Source: Brumimicrobium sp035497735
Lineage (GTDB): Bacteria > Bacteroidota > Bacteroidia > Flavobacteriales_D > Crocinitomicaceae
Assembly (NCBI GenBank): GCA_035497735.1
Contig: DATJCX010000004.1
Location: 13,347 to 77,346, forward strand
Direction: 5' to 3'
DNA length: 64,000 nucleotides
In this document: piece after piece, positions 37,649 to 44,234 of the stretch
Layout: every line of letters starts with the position of its first letter
How positions within the stretch are numbered: the stretch's first letter is position 1
Notes under the pieces: model-generated
What the model saw: only the letters and a program-made list of their open reading frames with translations
Database searches by the model: none
Told to the model about the DNA's origin: nothing
Translations under genes and position numbers: made by a program

Positions 37649-37660
37649 AAATTTCAACAA

Positions 37661-37695
37661 AAAATCCCTCTTTGAAATTTTCAAAGAGGGATTTT
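37661..37695. terminator. Terminator of the T9SS beta-propeller gene (copy 1)
   Basis: AAAATCCCTCTTTGAAA/TTTCAAAGAGGGATTTT-type hairpin directly after the minus-strand gene stop. The same 35-bp sequence occurs at 39886-39920 after the next T9SS gene. Confidence 0.8.
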
Positions 37696-37924
37696 ATTAT
37701 GTGTTTCGATTATTGTATAACCACCTTTCGCACTAAGACTGTATCTGTTTCATTGTGTAATTGAAGGAAATAAATACCTTTTGGTAAGTGGTTTACTTGA
37801 ACTGTTTGTTTGTTATTTATTAAACCAAACTCTAGTACTTCCTGACCTCTTGTATTAACCATTCTTCCTGTATAATTTCCATTGGCTTCTATCGTTAAAG
37901 TACTTGAAGTTGGATTTGGATAAA
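37661..37924 (-). repeat. Near-identical T9SS sorting-domain plus terminator repeat, copy 1
   Basis: About 260 bp covering the terminator and the sorting-domain codons is nearly identical to 39886-40154. The protein ends differ at only a few residues (GIYFL/GVYFL, DTVLV/DTILV). Homology stops sharply at the start of the domain (VYPNPTSST), where the two proteins become unrelated. Confidence 0.85.
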
Positions 37925-39446
37925 CCTGAAAGTCTTCTGCACTTAACTCATCTATTCCTGTGGTTGAACAAGAAACTTCTAGAATTTGTGTTTGTGTCAC
38001 GGTATTCATTGCCTGGTCGGTATATGTCCAAGTAATTGTGAATTCTCCAGGAGTGTCATAAATTAAAGCTTCAGTTGCAACTCCAATTATTGTTCCTTCG
38101 CAGTTGTCAGTTGCTAATGGATAGTTTGCTAATGCTTCGTTACATGCAATTCCTATTTTTGGTAAATTGGCTACATCCGGAGTTGGTGCAGTTTCATCTT
38201 CAATCACTACTTCTTGTGTTTGTGTAGCAATTTCATTTCCGTCATCATACGTCCACGTAATTAGGTAAGTTCCCGCTTCTTCATACACCAAAGGATCCTC
38301 TGTAGTAGCGATAATACTTCCGTTATTTGCTGTTGGTGCTTCGACTTCTATACTGCACTCTGCGTTTAAAGTTGGTAATTCAGCTAAATCAGGAACAGGC
38401 GCTGTCGAGGGTGGAAAAGTTTCTAAGCTACAGTTGTTTGCTATGGCGCAACCGTCAATTTCTCCTGCTTGAATAACTGTAAAGTTAGTCCCGTCTACTA
38501 CTTCATATTTTGAAGGAGCAGTAAAAGCGTCAGCAGAACAAATTACAAAATCGCCCGAATTGGTATCAATCGCAAATGAACGTCCGTAACCAATCGACCA
38601 TGAGCCTCCTGGAATCGTACTTGTGTATGCTGGAGTTAAAGGTAATTCTGATGTGACTGTATTGTAAATATAAAGCGCTTTATTAGCCAATTTCCAGAAA
38701 TATAATTTTCCATCGTAAAAGCGAAGTAAAGAAGTTCCAGAAATGTTTGTGTTAACAGGAATTCCTAATGCATCATTGTTAGCAATTTCAATAGAAACTA
38801 AATTGCCTGAGCCATTCATCGTCCATAATACATTAGCAGCATCATCGTACACAAGGCCTACAATACTCCCAATACCCGGCTGAATTACACCCGTAACGGT
38901 TTGTGTAAGTGTATCGATTTTTACAATTTTAGAACCAATTTGAACATATACCATTCCATTTGCCGCTAGCATATGATTCGAATAGGAAGAAATATCATTG
39001 TTCGGATCAATTACAGCGCTAAGGGTGTTGTTTTCTAGGTCAACAAACTGAATAGAACTAGGATTTCCAGTGCTAACGTAACCTTTGGTAGTACTTGCTA
39101 GAATTAGAGTTTGCGGAGCATTAGAAACTTCAAAAGTATGGAGTTCATTAAGCGCTGGGTAATCAGTAATAACGATTCTTCCCATACCTGCAGGCTTTTC
39201 TGCAATTAAAGCTCTGTTTCCAAAAGACTTGAAGTCTTGTAAGACATCGAAACCAGTTGTATTATTGGTGGTTTGGTAAACACTGCTAGAATTTGTTGCT
39301 GGGTCCACTGTGGTATCTATTCTGAAAATATCTCCTGTTGGAGTCCCGAAATTCCCTTCTGCTGCGACTTCGAGTTTAAAGGTTGTTTGTGCGAAACTGA
39401 TTGTCGCAAAAATGATAAATGTTAATAAAGTAAATTTTGTTTTCAT
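37710..39446 (-). CDS. T9SS-secreted beta-propeller protein behind a cobalamin riboswitch (BtuG-like)
   Basis: Exported protein of 578 residues. Signal peptide FTLLTFIIFATISFAQ; then about 330 residues of short repeated strands (GYVSTGNPSSIQFVDLENN, MVYVQIGSKIVKIDTLTQTV, LVSIEIANND) of YncE/DUF5074 propeller type. Next come two HYR/Ig-like repeats (TAPTPDVANLPKIG; GEFTITWTYTDQAMNT), then the type A T9SS sorting domain beginning VYPNPTSSTLTIEA and ending VRKVVIQ. It starts 110 nt after a B12 riboswitch, as do propeller proteins working with BtuB. The inferred role is surface capture of cobalamin, like Bacteroides BtuG, but exported by T9SS rather than as a lipoprotein. No btuB lies nearby. Start at 39446 set by the signal peptide. 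Confidence 0.82.
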   Translation of the reverse strand: MKTKFTLLTFIIFATISFAQTTFKLEVAAEGNFGTPTGDIFRIDTTVDPATNSSSVYQTTNNTTGFDVLQDFKSFGNRALIAEKPAGMGRIVITDYPALNELHTFEVSNAPQTLILASTTKGYVSTGNPSSIQFVDLENNTLSAVIDPNNDISSYSNHMLAANGMVYVQIGSKIVKIDTLTQTVTGVIQPGIGSIVGLVYDDAANVLWTMNGSGNLVSIEIANNDALGIPVNTNISGTSLLRFYDGKLYFWKLANKALYIYNTVTSELPLTPAYTSTIPGGSWSIGYGRSFAIDTNSGDFVICSADAFTAPSKYEVVDGTNFTVIQAGEIDGCAIANNCSLETFPPSTAPVPDLAELPTLNAECSIEVEAPTANNGSIIATTEDPLVYEEAGTYLITWTYDDGNEIATQTQEVVIEDETAPTPDVANLPKIGIACNEALANYPLATDNCEGTIIGVATEALIYDTPGEFTITWTYTDQAMNTVTQTQILEVSCSTTGIDELSAEDFQVYPNPTSSTLTIEANGNYTGRMVNTRGQEVLEFGLINNKQTVQVNHLPKGIYFLQLHNETDTVLVRKVVIQ

Positions 39447-39556
39447 TTTAATTAAATGATTTAATAAATTAATAAAATGGAAAAACAATAGATAGGAAAG
39501 ACGACGTCTAAAACATCTCTCATTCTACTTTTTCTCCGAAAGCGAATTATTTACAG

Positions 39557-39727
39557 TTTGGCAGGTCTCCTGACTTAGTTCTTTAATCAACCTTCCCATC
39601 CTGATAGTACAGAACAGTGGTGTATTTGATTAAATGAGAACTTTTACAGTTGCGGGAACAGTCCCTGATTTTCACAGGGTTCCCTTTTCATTCACAAAGT
39701 GAAACCAAAATGTTGGCGCAAAGATAG
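39557..39727 (-). ncRNA. Cobalamin (adenosylcobalamin) riboswitch
   Basis: Read on the minus strand, the leader shows the conserved order of a cobalamin riboswitch. It starts with the core GGGAACCCTGTGAAAATC, GGGACTGTTCCCGCAACTG (paired GGGAA/TTCCC), continues with a variable arm with CACCACTG and GGGAAGG, and ends with the B12 box AAGTCAGGAGACCTGCC at 39560-39576. It precedes the T9SS propeller gene by about 110 nt, with no other open frame between. Binding of B12 should shut down expression, probably by hiding the translation start, since I see no intrinsic terminator before the gene. Confidence 0.95.
39718..39726 (-). promoter_or_regulatory. -7 box TATCTTTGC upstream of the cobalamin riboswitch
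   Basis: On the minus strand TATCTTTGC matches TAnnTTTG and lies just before the conserved 5' part of the riboswitch, giving a transcript that starts at the aptamer. No convincing TTTG at -33. Confidence 0.6.
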
Positions 39728-39885
39728 TTGTTTTATCTTGTATTTACTGGAGAAATTGAATAGATAATAGAATTATAGATGCTGTAGGTTAGGAAGCCTT
39801 GAAGGTGAGTGTTTTGAAGGATATAGATCATTAGTAAGAATTGCACGGTTAAACATGATAACATCGGAAAAAAGTATTTAAGCAA

Positions 39886-39920
39886 AAAATCCCTCTTTGA
39901 AATTTTCAAAGAGGGATTTT
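39886..39920. terminator. Terminator of the GEVED gene (copy 2)
   Basis: Same 35-bp hairpin as at 37661-37695 (CCCTCTTTGAAA paired with TTTCAAAGAGGG), 20 bp beyond the minus-strand stop codon and ahead of the riboswitch-controlled unit. Confidence 0.8.
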
Positions 39921-40154
39921 ATTATGTGGTGTGTCGCGATTATTGAATAACCACTTTACGCACTAAGATTGTATCTGTTTCATTGTGTAATTGAAGGAAA
40001 TAAACACCTTTTGGTAAGTGGTTTACTTGAACAGTTTGCTTGTTATTTATTAAACCAAACTCTAGTACTTCCTGACCTCTTGTATTAACCATTCTTCCCG
40101 TATAATTTCCATTGGCTTCTATCGTTAAAGTACTTGAAGTTGGATTTGGATAAA
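39886..40154 (-). repeat. Near-identical T9SS sorting-domain plus terminator repeat, copy 2
   Basis: Partner of 37661-37924; the two stretches differ by scattered point changes only. Recent duplication or gene conversion of the sorting cassette is the simplest reading. Confidence 0.85.
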
Positions 40155-40992
40155 TTTCCATATTTACTAACCCTTCTGTTTCTAAACTAGCTGCAACGTG
40201 TGCGATAGTTGAACTTGTTGTTACTTCTCCACATTCGTTACTAACAGTTAAAGTAACTTCGTATGTTCCGCTACTTGCATATGCATGTGTTGGTGTTTCA
40301 TCAGAAGAAAACTCTCCGTCGCCAAATTGCCAGAAATAGCTATCTACGTTTTCTGCATTTACAGAAGTGAAATAGTAATGGTCTGCAATGTCTGGTGTAA
40401 TATTGATTCCGTCAACAGAAGGCTCTGGACATGCTTGGACTACTTGTACAGAATAATCTTCTGCTTCACCCAATTCTGCACTTCCACAAGGTTCAATAGA
40501 ACCAACCGAAGCACCAGTTACCATTCTTGCACGTAATCTTCTTTTTCCAGCAGTTGCATCAGCAGGAACTGTGAAAGAAAATGTACTTGTTGAAGTTAGT
40601 AAATCGATACCATCAATTAGTCCAATTACTTCATCTTCATCGAATGTACCATCATTGTTCCAGTCTATCCAGATTTTTACTTTTTCTAGTTCGGCAATTG
40701 GTGCGCCAGTTGAAATAGAAACTTGGTAGGATTCTCCTGTTGTAATTTCAGCAGCTGCTAAAGTTGTGTAATCAGCATAACCACCACCAAATCCAAATGA
40801 ACCTGTCGTACAGTTTGAATTGTTGTTAATTGCTGTACCATTATCTCCCACTAAAGTGAAGTTAGAAATATAGTCGTCTGTTAAAGAGCAACCAATTAAG
40901 TAGCTAGGTGAACAATTGCTTTGTGCGTTAGCTTTAAAAGGTGAAGTCCAAAGTAAAGCAGCTCCAATAAATAAAAGGTAAAAATGTTTCAT
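39940..40992 (-). CDS. T9SS-secreted GEVED/PKD-domain protein
   Basis: A 350-residue exported protein. Signal peptide GAALLWTSPFKANAQ; then a GEVED domain (about residues 30-185) with WIDWNNDGTFDEDE and the signature GEAEDYSVQV. A PKD domain (about 200-270; FWQFGDGEFSSDETPTHAYA, then GTYEVTLTVSN) and a type A T9SS sorting domain follow. GEVED and PKD modules are common in secreted adhesion or polymer-binding proteins. The tail is nearly identical to that of the propeller protein downstream. Single gene with its own terminator; binding target unknown. Confidence 0.87.
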   Translation of the reverse strand: MKHFYLLFIGAALLWTSPFKANAQSNCSPSYLIGCSLTDDYISNFTLVGDNGTAINNNSNCTTGSFGFGGGYADYTTLAAAEITTGESYQVSISTGAPIAELEKVKIWIDWNNDGTFDEDEVIGLIDGIDLLTSTSTFSFTVPADATAGKRRLRARMVTGASVGSIEPCGSAELGEAEDYSVQVVQACPEPSVDGINITPDIADHYYFTSVNAENVDSYFWQFGDGEFSSDETPTHAYASSGTYEVTLTVSNECGEVTTSSTIAHVAASLETEGLVNMEIYPNPTSSTLTIEANGNYTGRMVNTRGQEVLEFGLINNKQTVQVNHLPKGVYFLQLHNETDTILVRKVVIQ

Positions 40993-41041
40993 AGTATAAT
41001 AAATAATGTTTACAAAAGGCTAATGTACTAAAAAATAGCAA

Positions 41042-41088
41042 TTAACGATTGCATTTTGAAAATAATTTCTCCAAAATGCAATCGTTAA
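41042..41088. terminator. Terminator after the haem-domain lipoprotein gene
   Basis: TTAACGATTGCATTTTG (41042-41058) and CAAAATGCAATCGTTAA (41072-41088) are perfectly complementary over 17 bp with a 13-base loop. On the minus strand it is followed by a TATTTTTT run. It lies 52 bp beyond the stop at 41141. Confidence 0.82.
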
Positions 41089-41140
41089 AATACTTGGTTA
41101 GTATAAAAAGGTGATAAAGAGAGGTTGTAAAAACAACCTT

Positions 41141-41761
41141 TTATTTATCAAGTATGACGTTCCAGATTCCTCTGACTTCGTTATCTTGATAGCCTGTAGC
41201 TTCATCATTAGGATAGTACTTCGAAATAGCAGCTAGTGTAGTAAGCGCCACTGTTTCGTTTTTCACCCCATGACATTGTAAGCACATTTCATTAGTTATG
41301 ATTGGATAGAAAACATGAACTTTATCTCCAAATAGCTTTACGTTTGGTTGGATTTCTTTTCCTTTCTTTCCTTCAGCAACTAATCTTTTATAGTATGTAA
41401 TTTGCTCTAATTCCATTTCGTTGGCTTTGTTGTCTGGATTTCTCGCAAGATCTGTAGCACGTCTAATAAAAGCATTGTGAACAAGACTCATACTATCCGT
41501 TAAAGGTATGGCTTGCGTGTTACAAAACTCCAACGCGTTTTCTGGTCCGCCATTCATTAAAGCATTTGTTAAGTTCTTTCCTAATACGCCTTTTGTTGAC
41601 AGTGCATAGTTGAATCCTATTTCAGCATACTTCTCTATTTCTTCTACTGTTAATTGAGCAGATTCTGTTTCTTCAATATCATTCGTTTCTGTTGAAGCTG
41701 TATCGTTCGAACAAGCGAAAAATAAAGTGCTTAAAAATGTAATTAAAATTAGCTTTTTCAT
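41141..41761 (-). CDS. DUF3365 (Tll0287-like) c-type haem lipoprotein
   Basis: A 206-residue lipoprotein (ILITFLSTLFFACSNDTAS). A helical sensor-like domain carries a single haem c-binding motif CLQCH near the C terminus (ITNEMCLQCHGVKNE) and ends GIWNVILDK. This is the Tll0287/DUF3365 fold found alone or in front of sensor kinases. As a stand-alone lipoprotein it probably acts as a periplasmic or surface redox or gas-binding protein. Start at 41761 preferred over 41767 (MIMKK). Monocistronic with a strong terminator. Confidence 0.83.
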   Translation of the reverse strand: MKKLILITFLSTLFFACSNDTASTETNDIEETESAQLTVEEIEKYAEIGFNYALSTKGVLGKNLTNALMNGGPENALEFCNTQAIPLTDSMSLVHNAFIRRATDLARNPDNKANEMELEQITYYKRLVAEGKKGKEIQPNVKLFGDKVHVFYPIITNEMCLQCHGVKNETVALTTLAAISKYYPNDEATGYQDNEVRGIWNVILDK

Positions 41762-41884
41762 AATCATGTAATTTGATGTGACAAATATAGTGGGTGATAA
41801 GATAAAAATAAGCTACATATGTTACAATAGCAAAGAAATCTGATAGTATCGATGTTTTTTATTACGAATGATTATCTTCGCTCT

Positions 41885-42550
41885 ATGACTATAATAGACT
41901 TCGATACATATTTGCAAAAAACAGAGATTCTAGAGCTTGAGCATCAAAGTACGCTCGAACTTATAGCTGATGTAGATACTTCTTTGAGTAAGAAGGAACA
42001 AGCTGTGACACTTTACTATAAAGTGAGAGATATGTTTATATATGATCCTTATCATTTGGACTTGCGAACAGAGTTTCTGAAATCTAGCCATATCCTTACC
42101 AAACGAAGAGCGTGGTGTGTTGAGAAAGCAATCGTTTTAGCAACTGGACTACGTGCTTTAGGTATTCCTACAAAACTAGGCTATGGAATTGTGGTGAATC
42201 ATATCGGTGTAGAAAAGTTAATAGAAAAACTAAAGCGAGAAGAAATTGTCTTTCATGGTTATGTTTCTGCATATATAGATGGGAAATGGGTGAAGACCAC
42301 ACCAGCGTTTGATAAAGGTATATGTAGAATGATAGGAGTGGAGCCTTTGGAGTGGGATGGTGAAAATGATGCTATGCTTCATGCCTTTCAAGGGGAAGAA
42401 GTATTCATGGAATACAAACATTATTACGGAGAATTTGCCGATGTTCCTGTTGCCCTAATGAATGCTGAAATGGAAAAATATTATCCACATTTATTTGAAG
42501 AAGAACACAATTCCAGAAGGTTTTCCTTCTTTCACCTAAAAAGTAAATAG
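41885..42550 (+). CDS. Transglutaminase-like cysteine protease-fold protein
   Basis: A 221-residue cytosolic protein. The triad typical of the transglutaminase-like superfamily is visible: cysteine in TKRRAWCVEKAIVLATGLRA, histidine in FHGYVSAYIDGKWVK and aspartate in TTPAFDKGICR. It begins MTIIDFDTYLQKTEI at 41885; a TATCTTCGC just upstream resembles a -7 box, so the in-frame ATG at 41852 is less likely. The SRAP gene starts 4 bp after the stop. Substrate unknown; the same domain often acts as a peptidase or amidase. Confidence 0.85.
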   Translation: MTIIDFDTYLQKTEILELEHQSTLELIADVDTSLSKKEQAVTLYYKVRDMFIYDPYHLDLRTEFLKSSHILTKRRAWCVEKAIVLATGLRALGIPTKLGYGIVVNHIGVEKLIEKLKREEIVFHGYVSAYIDGKWVKTTPAFDKGICRMIGVEPLEWDGENDAMLHAFQGEEVFMEYKHYYGEFADVPVALMNAEMEKYYPHLFEEEHNSRRFSFFHLKSK

Positions 42551-42553
42551 AAG

Positions 42554-43183
42554 ATGTGTTACAGTGTTCAACAAAAAGCAACAATTAAAGAGTTAACAGA
42601 GAAATTTAATGCTGGATTTCAGTTGCCACAACTTTATTCGCCAAAGGATATCATAAATGGTTTTGACTTTCCGTTGCTTCCCGTTTTAACGACAGCAGAT
42701 ACAACTATGTTTCAGTTTATGAATTGGGGATTGATTCCTCACTGGGCAAAAGATGCTGAAATTCGAAAGAATACGCTCAATGCAAAGCTAGAGACAATAG
42801 AAGAGGTATCTTCTTTTAAAGATGTAGTGGAAAACAGATGCATTCTTCCTGTAACTGGATTTTACGAATGGAAATGGTTAGATAGTAAGGGGAAGAGAAA
42901 GGAGAAGTATATCATTCAAACAGAAGATAAGGTTTTTGGATTAGCTGGTTTACATAGTAAGTGGATGAATCCGAAGAATGGAGAAATAGTGGAGTCTTTT
43001 TCATTGCTAACGACGGCTGCAAATGAGATCATGGCAGAAATTCACAATATCAAGAAACGAATGCCTTTGATTATGGATGCTGATCAATCTATAATATGGC
43101 TAAAAAAGGGGAATATCAACTTAAATCATCAACTTAAACCTTCTTGTATAGAAAGTGACGGACAATTTGACCTATTCGGATAA
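42554..43183 (+). CDS. SOS response-associated peptidase (SRAP/YedK/HMCES family)
   Basis: The family forms a thiazolidine cross-link with abasic sites in single-stranded DNA through cysteine 2 and so shields damaged forks. The second residue here is Cys (MCYSVQQKATIK), which fixes the start at 42554. Other conserved blocks are MNWGLIPHWA, LNAKLETI (position of the usual NARxET motif), RCILPVTGFYEWKW and the catalytic histidine in EIHNIKKRMPLIM. Of 209 residues, normal length. Operon with the transglutaminase-like gene; the -10/LexA site is not visible. Confidence 0.93.
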   Translation: MCYSVQQKATIKELTEKFNAGFQLPQLYSPKDIINGFDFPLLPVLTTADTTMFQFMNWGLIPHWAKDAEIRKNTLNAKLETIEEVSSFKDVVENRCILPVTGFYEWKWLDSKGKRKEKYIIQTEDKVFGLAGLHSKWMNPKNGEIVESFSLLTTAANEIMAEIHNIKKRMPLIMDADQSIIWLKKGNINLNHQLKPSCIESDGQFDLFG

Positions 43184-43265
43184 GAAATTGACTTAATCCA
43201 CGTTAGTTCCTTGAGAACTTAATTATATTTATGCACACATTAAATAAAACCTAAAAACTATTGAT

Positions 43266-43919
43266 TTGAAAAAGGCGCCAAAGAAAAGAAGAAGACTATT
43301 ACTGATTATTCCGATTTTGGGGTTTATACTTCCTTTTGCACTTGCCTATTTCTCCAATGCTATTATAATTTCTAATTCTCAAGGGAAGACTTTTAATACT
43401 GTAAAGGAGATGCCGCATAATCGTGTAGGAGTTTTACTTGGCACTTCTAAGTATTATGTTAAGGGAGGAATCAATTTGTATTTTAAGTACAGAGTTGAAG
43501 CCGCAGCTAGATTGTATAAGAGCGGAAAGATAGATTATATCTTAGTAAGTGGTGATAACAGTACGCTTTCTTATAATGAGCCTAGAGAAATGCGAAAAGA
43601 ACTTATCAAGTTAGGCGTCCCAGAAGATAAAATTGTACTGGACTTCGCTGGTTTTAGAACATTAGACTCTGTTGTACGTGCAAGTAAAGTTTTTAGGCAA
43701 AATAAATACACCGTTATCTCTCAACGTTTCCATAATGAAAGAGCTATTTATCTAGCACAAAAATATGGATTAGATGTGGTTGGCTACAACGCCAAAGACG
43801 TAGACAAAAATCAAGGAGTTAAAACTAAGATAAGAGAGTACTTTGCGAGAACAAAAGCCATCTTGGACGTTTTATTTCACGTAAAACCAAAGTTTCTGGG
43901 AGAGGAAATAGATATTTAA
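43266..43919 (+). CDS. SanA/DUF218-type membrane protein (TTG start)
   Basis: A 217-residue protein with a basic tip and one N-terminal membrane anchor (LLLIIPILGFILPFALAYF). A DUF218 domain follows: GVLLGTSKYY, FKYRVEAAARLYKSGKIDYI, LVSGDN and DFAGFRTLDSVVRASKVF. E. coli SanA, of the same family, affects vancomycin sensitivity through envelope integrity. The start is TTG at 43266, as the next ATG would remove the anchor. It is separated from the SRAP gene by 82 bp. Biochemical activity is unknown. Confidence 0.85.
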   Translation: MKKAPKKRRRLLLIIPILGFILPFALAYFSNAIIISNSQGKTFNTVKEMPHNRVGVLLGTSKYYVKGGINLYFKYRVEAAARLYKSGKIDYILVSGDNSTLSYNEPREMRKELIKLGVPEDKIVLDFAGFRTLDSVVRASKVFRQNKYTVISQRFHNERAIYLAQKYGLDVVGYNAKDVDKNQGVKTKIREYFARTKAILDVLFHVKPKFLGEEIDI

Positions 43920-44183
43920 TTTCCAAAAAACAAACATACTTGGAATTTATTTCAATTGGTTTATCCAGTTTTTATAACCGAAATCTACTCGAAAAACATT
44001 GTAATCTAGACTTAGCGGGGTAAAGTGGAACCTTATAAAAACGCGAAAGGGATTGAACAGGCGTTCTTTCCCTCTCGCTATCAACCTAACCACCTAAATC
44101 GGTATAAATTTAATAATAAATTGATACTGACAACATGTTTTAACACTTTTTTTATTGTTTATTTTAAATAGAACTATAAGTAG
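43920..44183. other. Intergenic region with a strong hairpin
   Basis: No open frame of note. Contains the hairpin 44043-44078: arms GCGAAAGGGA and TCCCTCTCGC (one mismatch) plus inner GAAC/GTTC. On the plus strand there is no T-run after it; on the minus strand it is followed by GTTTTTAT, as in a terminator, but there is no minus-strand gene. An unannotated small RNA is possible. Confidence 0.45.
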
Positions 44184-44216
44184 TTGGGCGACTTTCGCTG
44201 AATATGTTTAAATTTG
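44184..44216 (+). promoter_or_regulatory. Bacteroidetes promoter of the S9 peptidase gene
   Basis: TTG (44184-44186) and TAAATTTG (44209-44216) are spaced by 22 bp, close to the TTTG-N(17-23)-TAnnTTTG consensus. The ATG at 44235 lies 18 bases after the -7 box. Confidence 0.6.
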
Positions 44217-44234
44217 AGAAAAAAAACATTTTAT

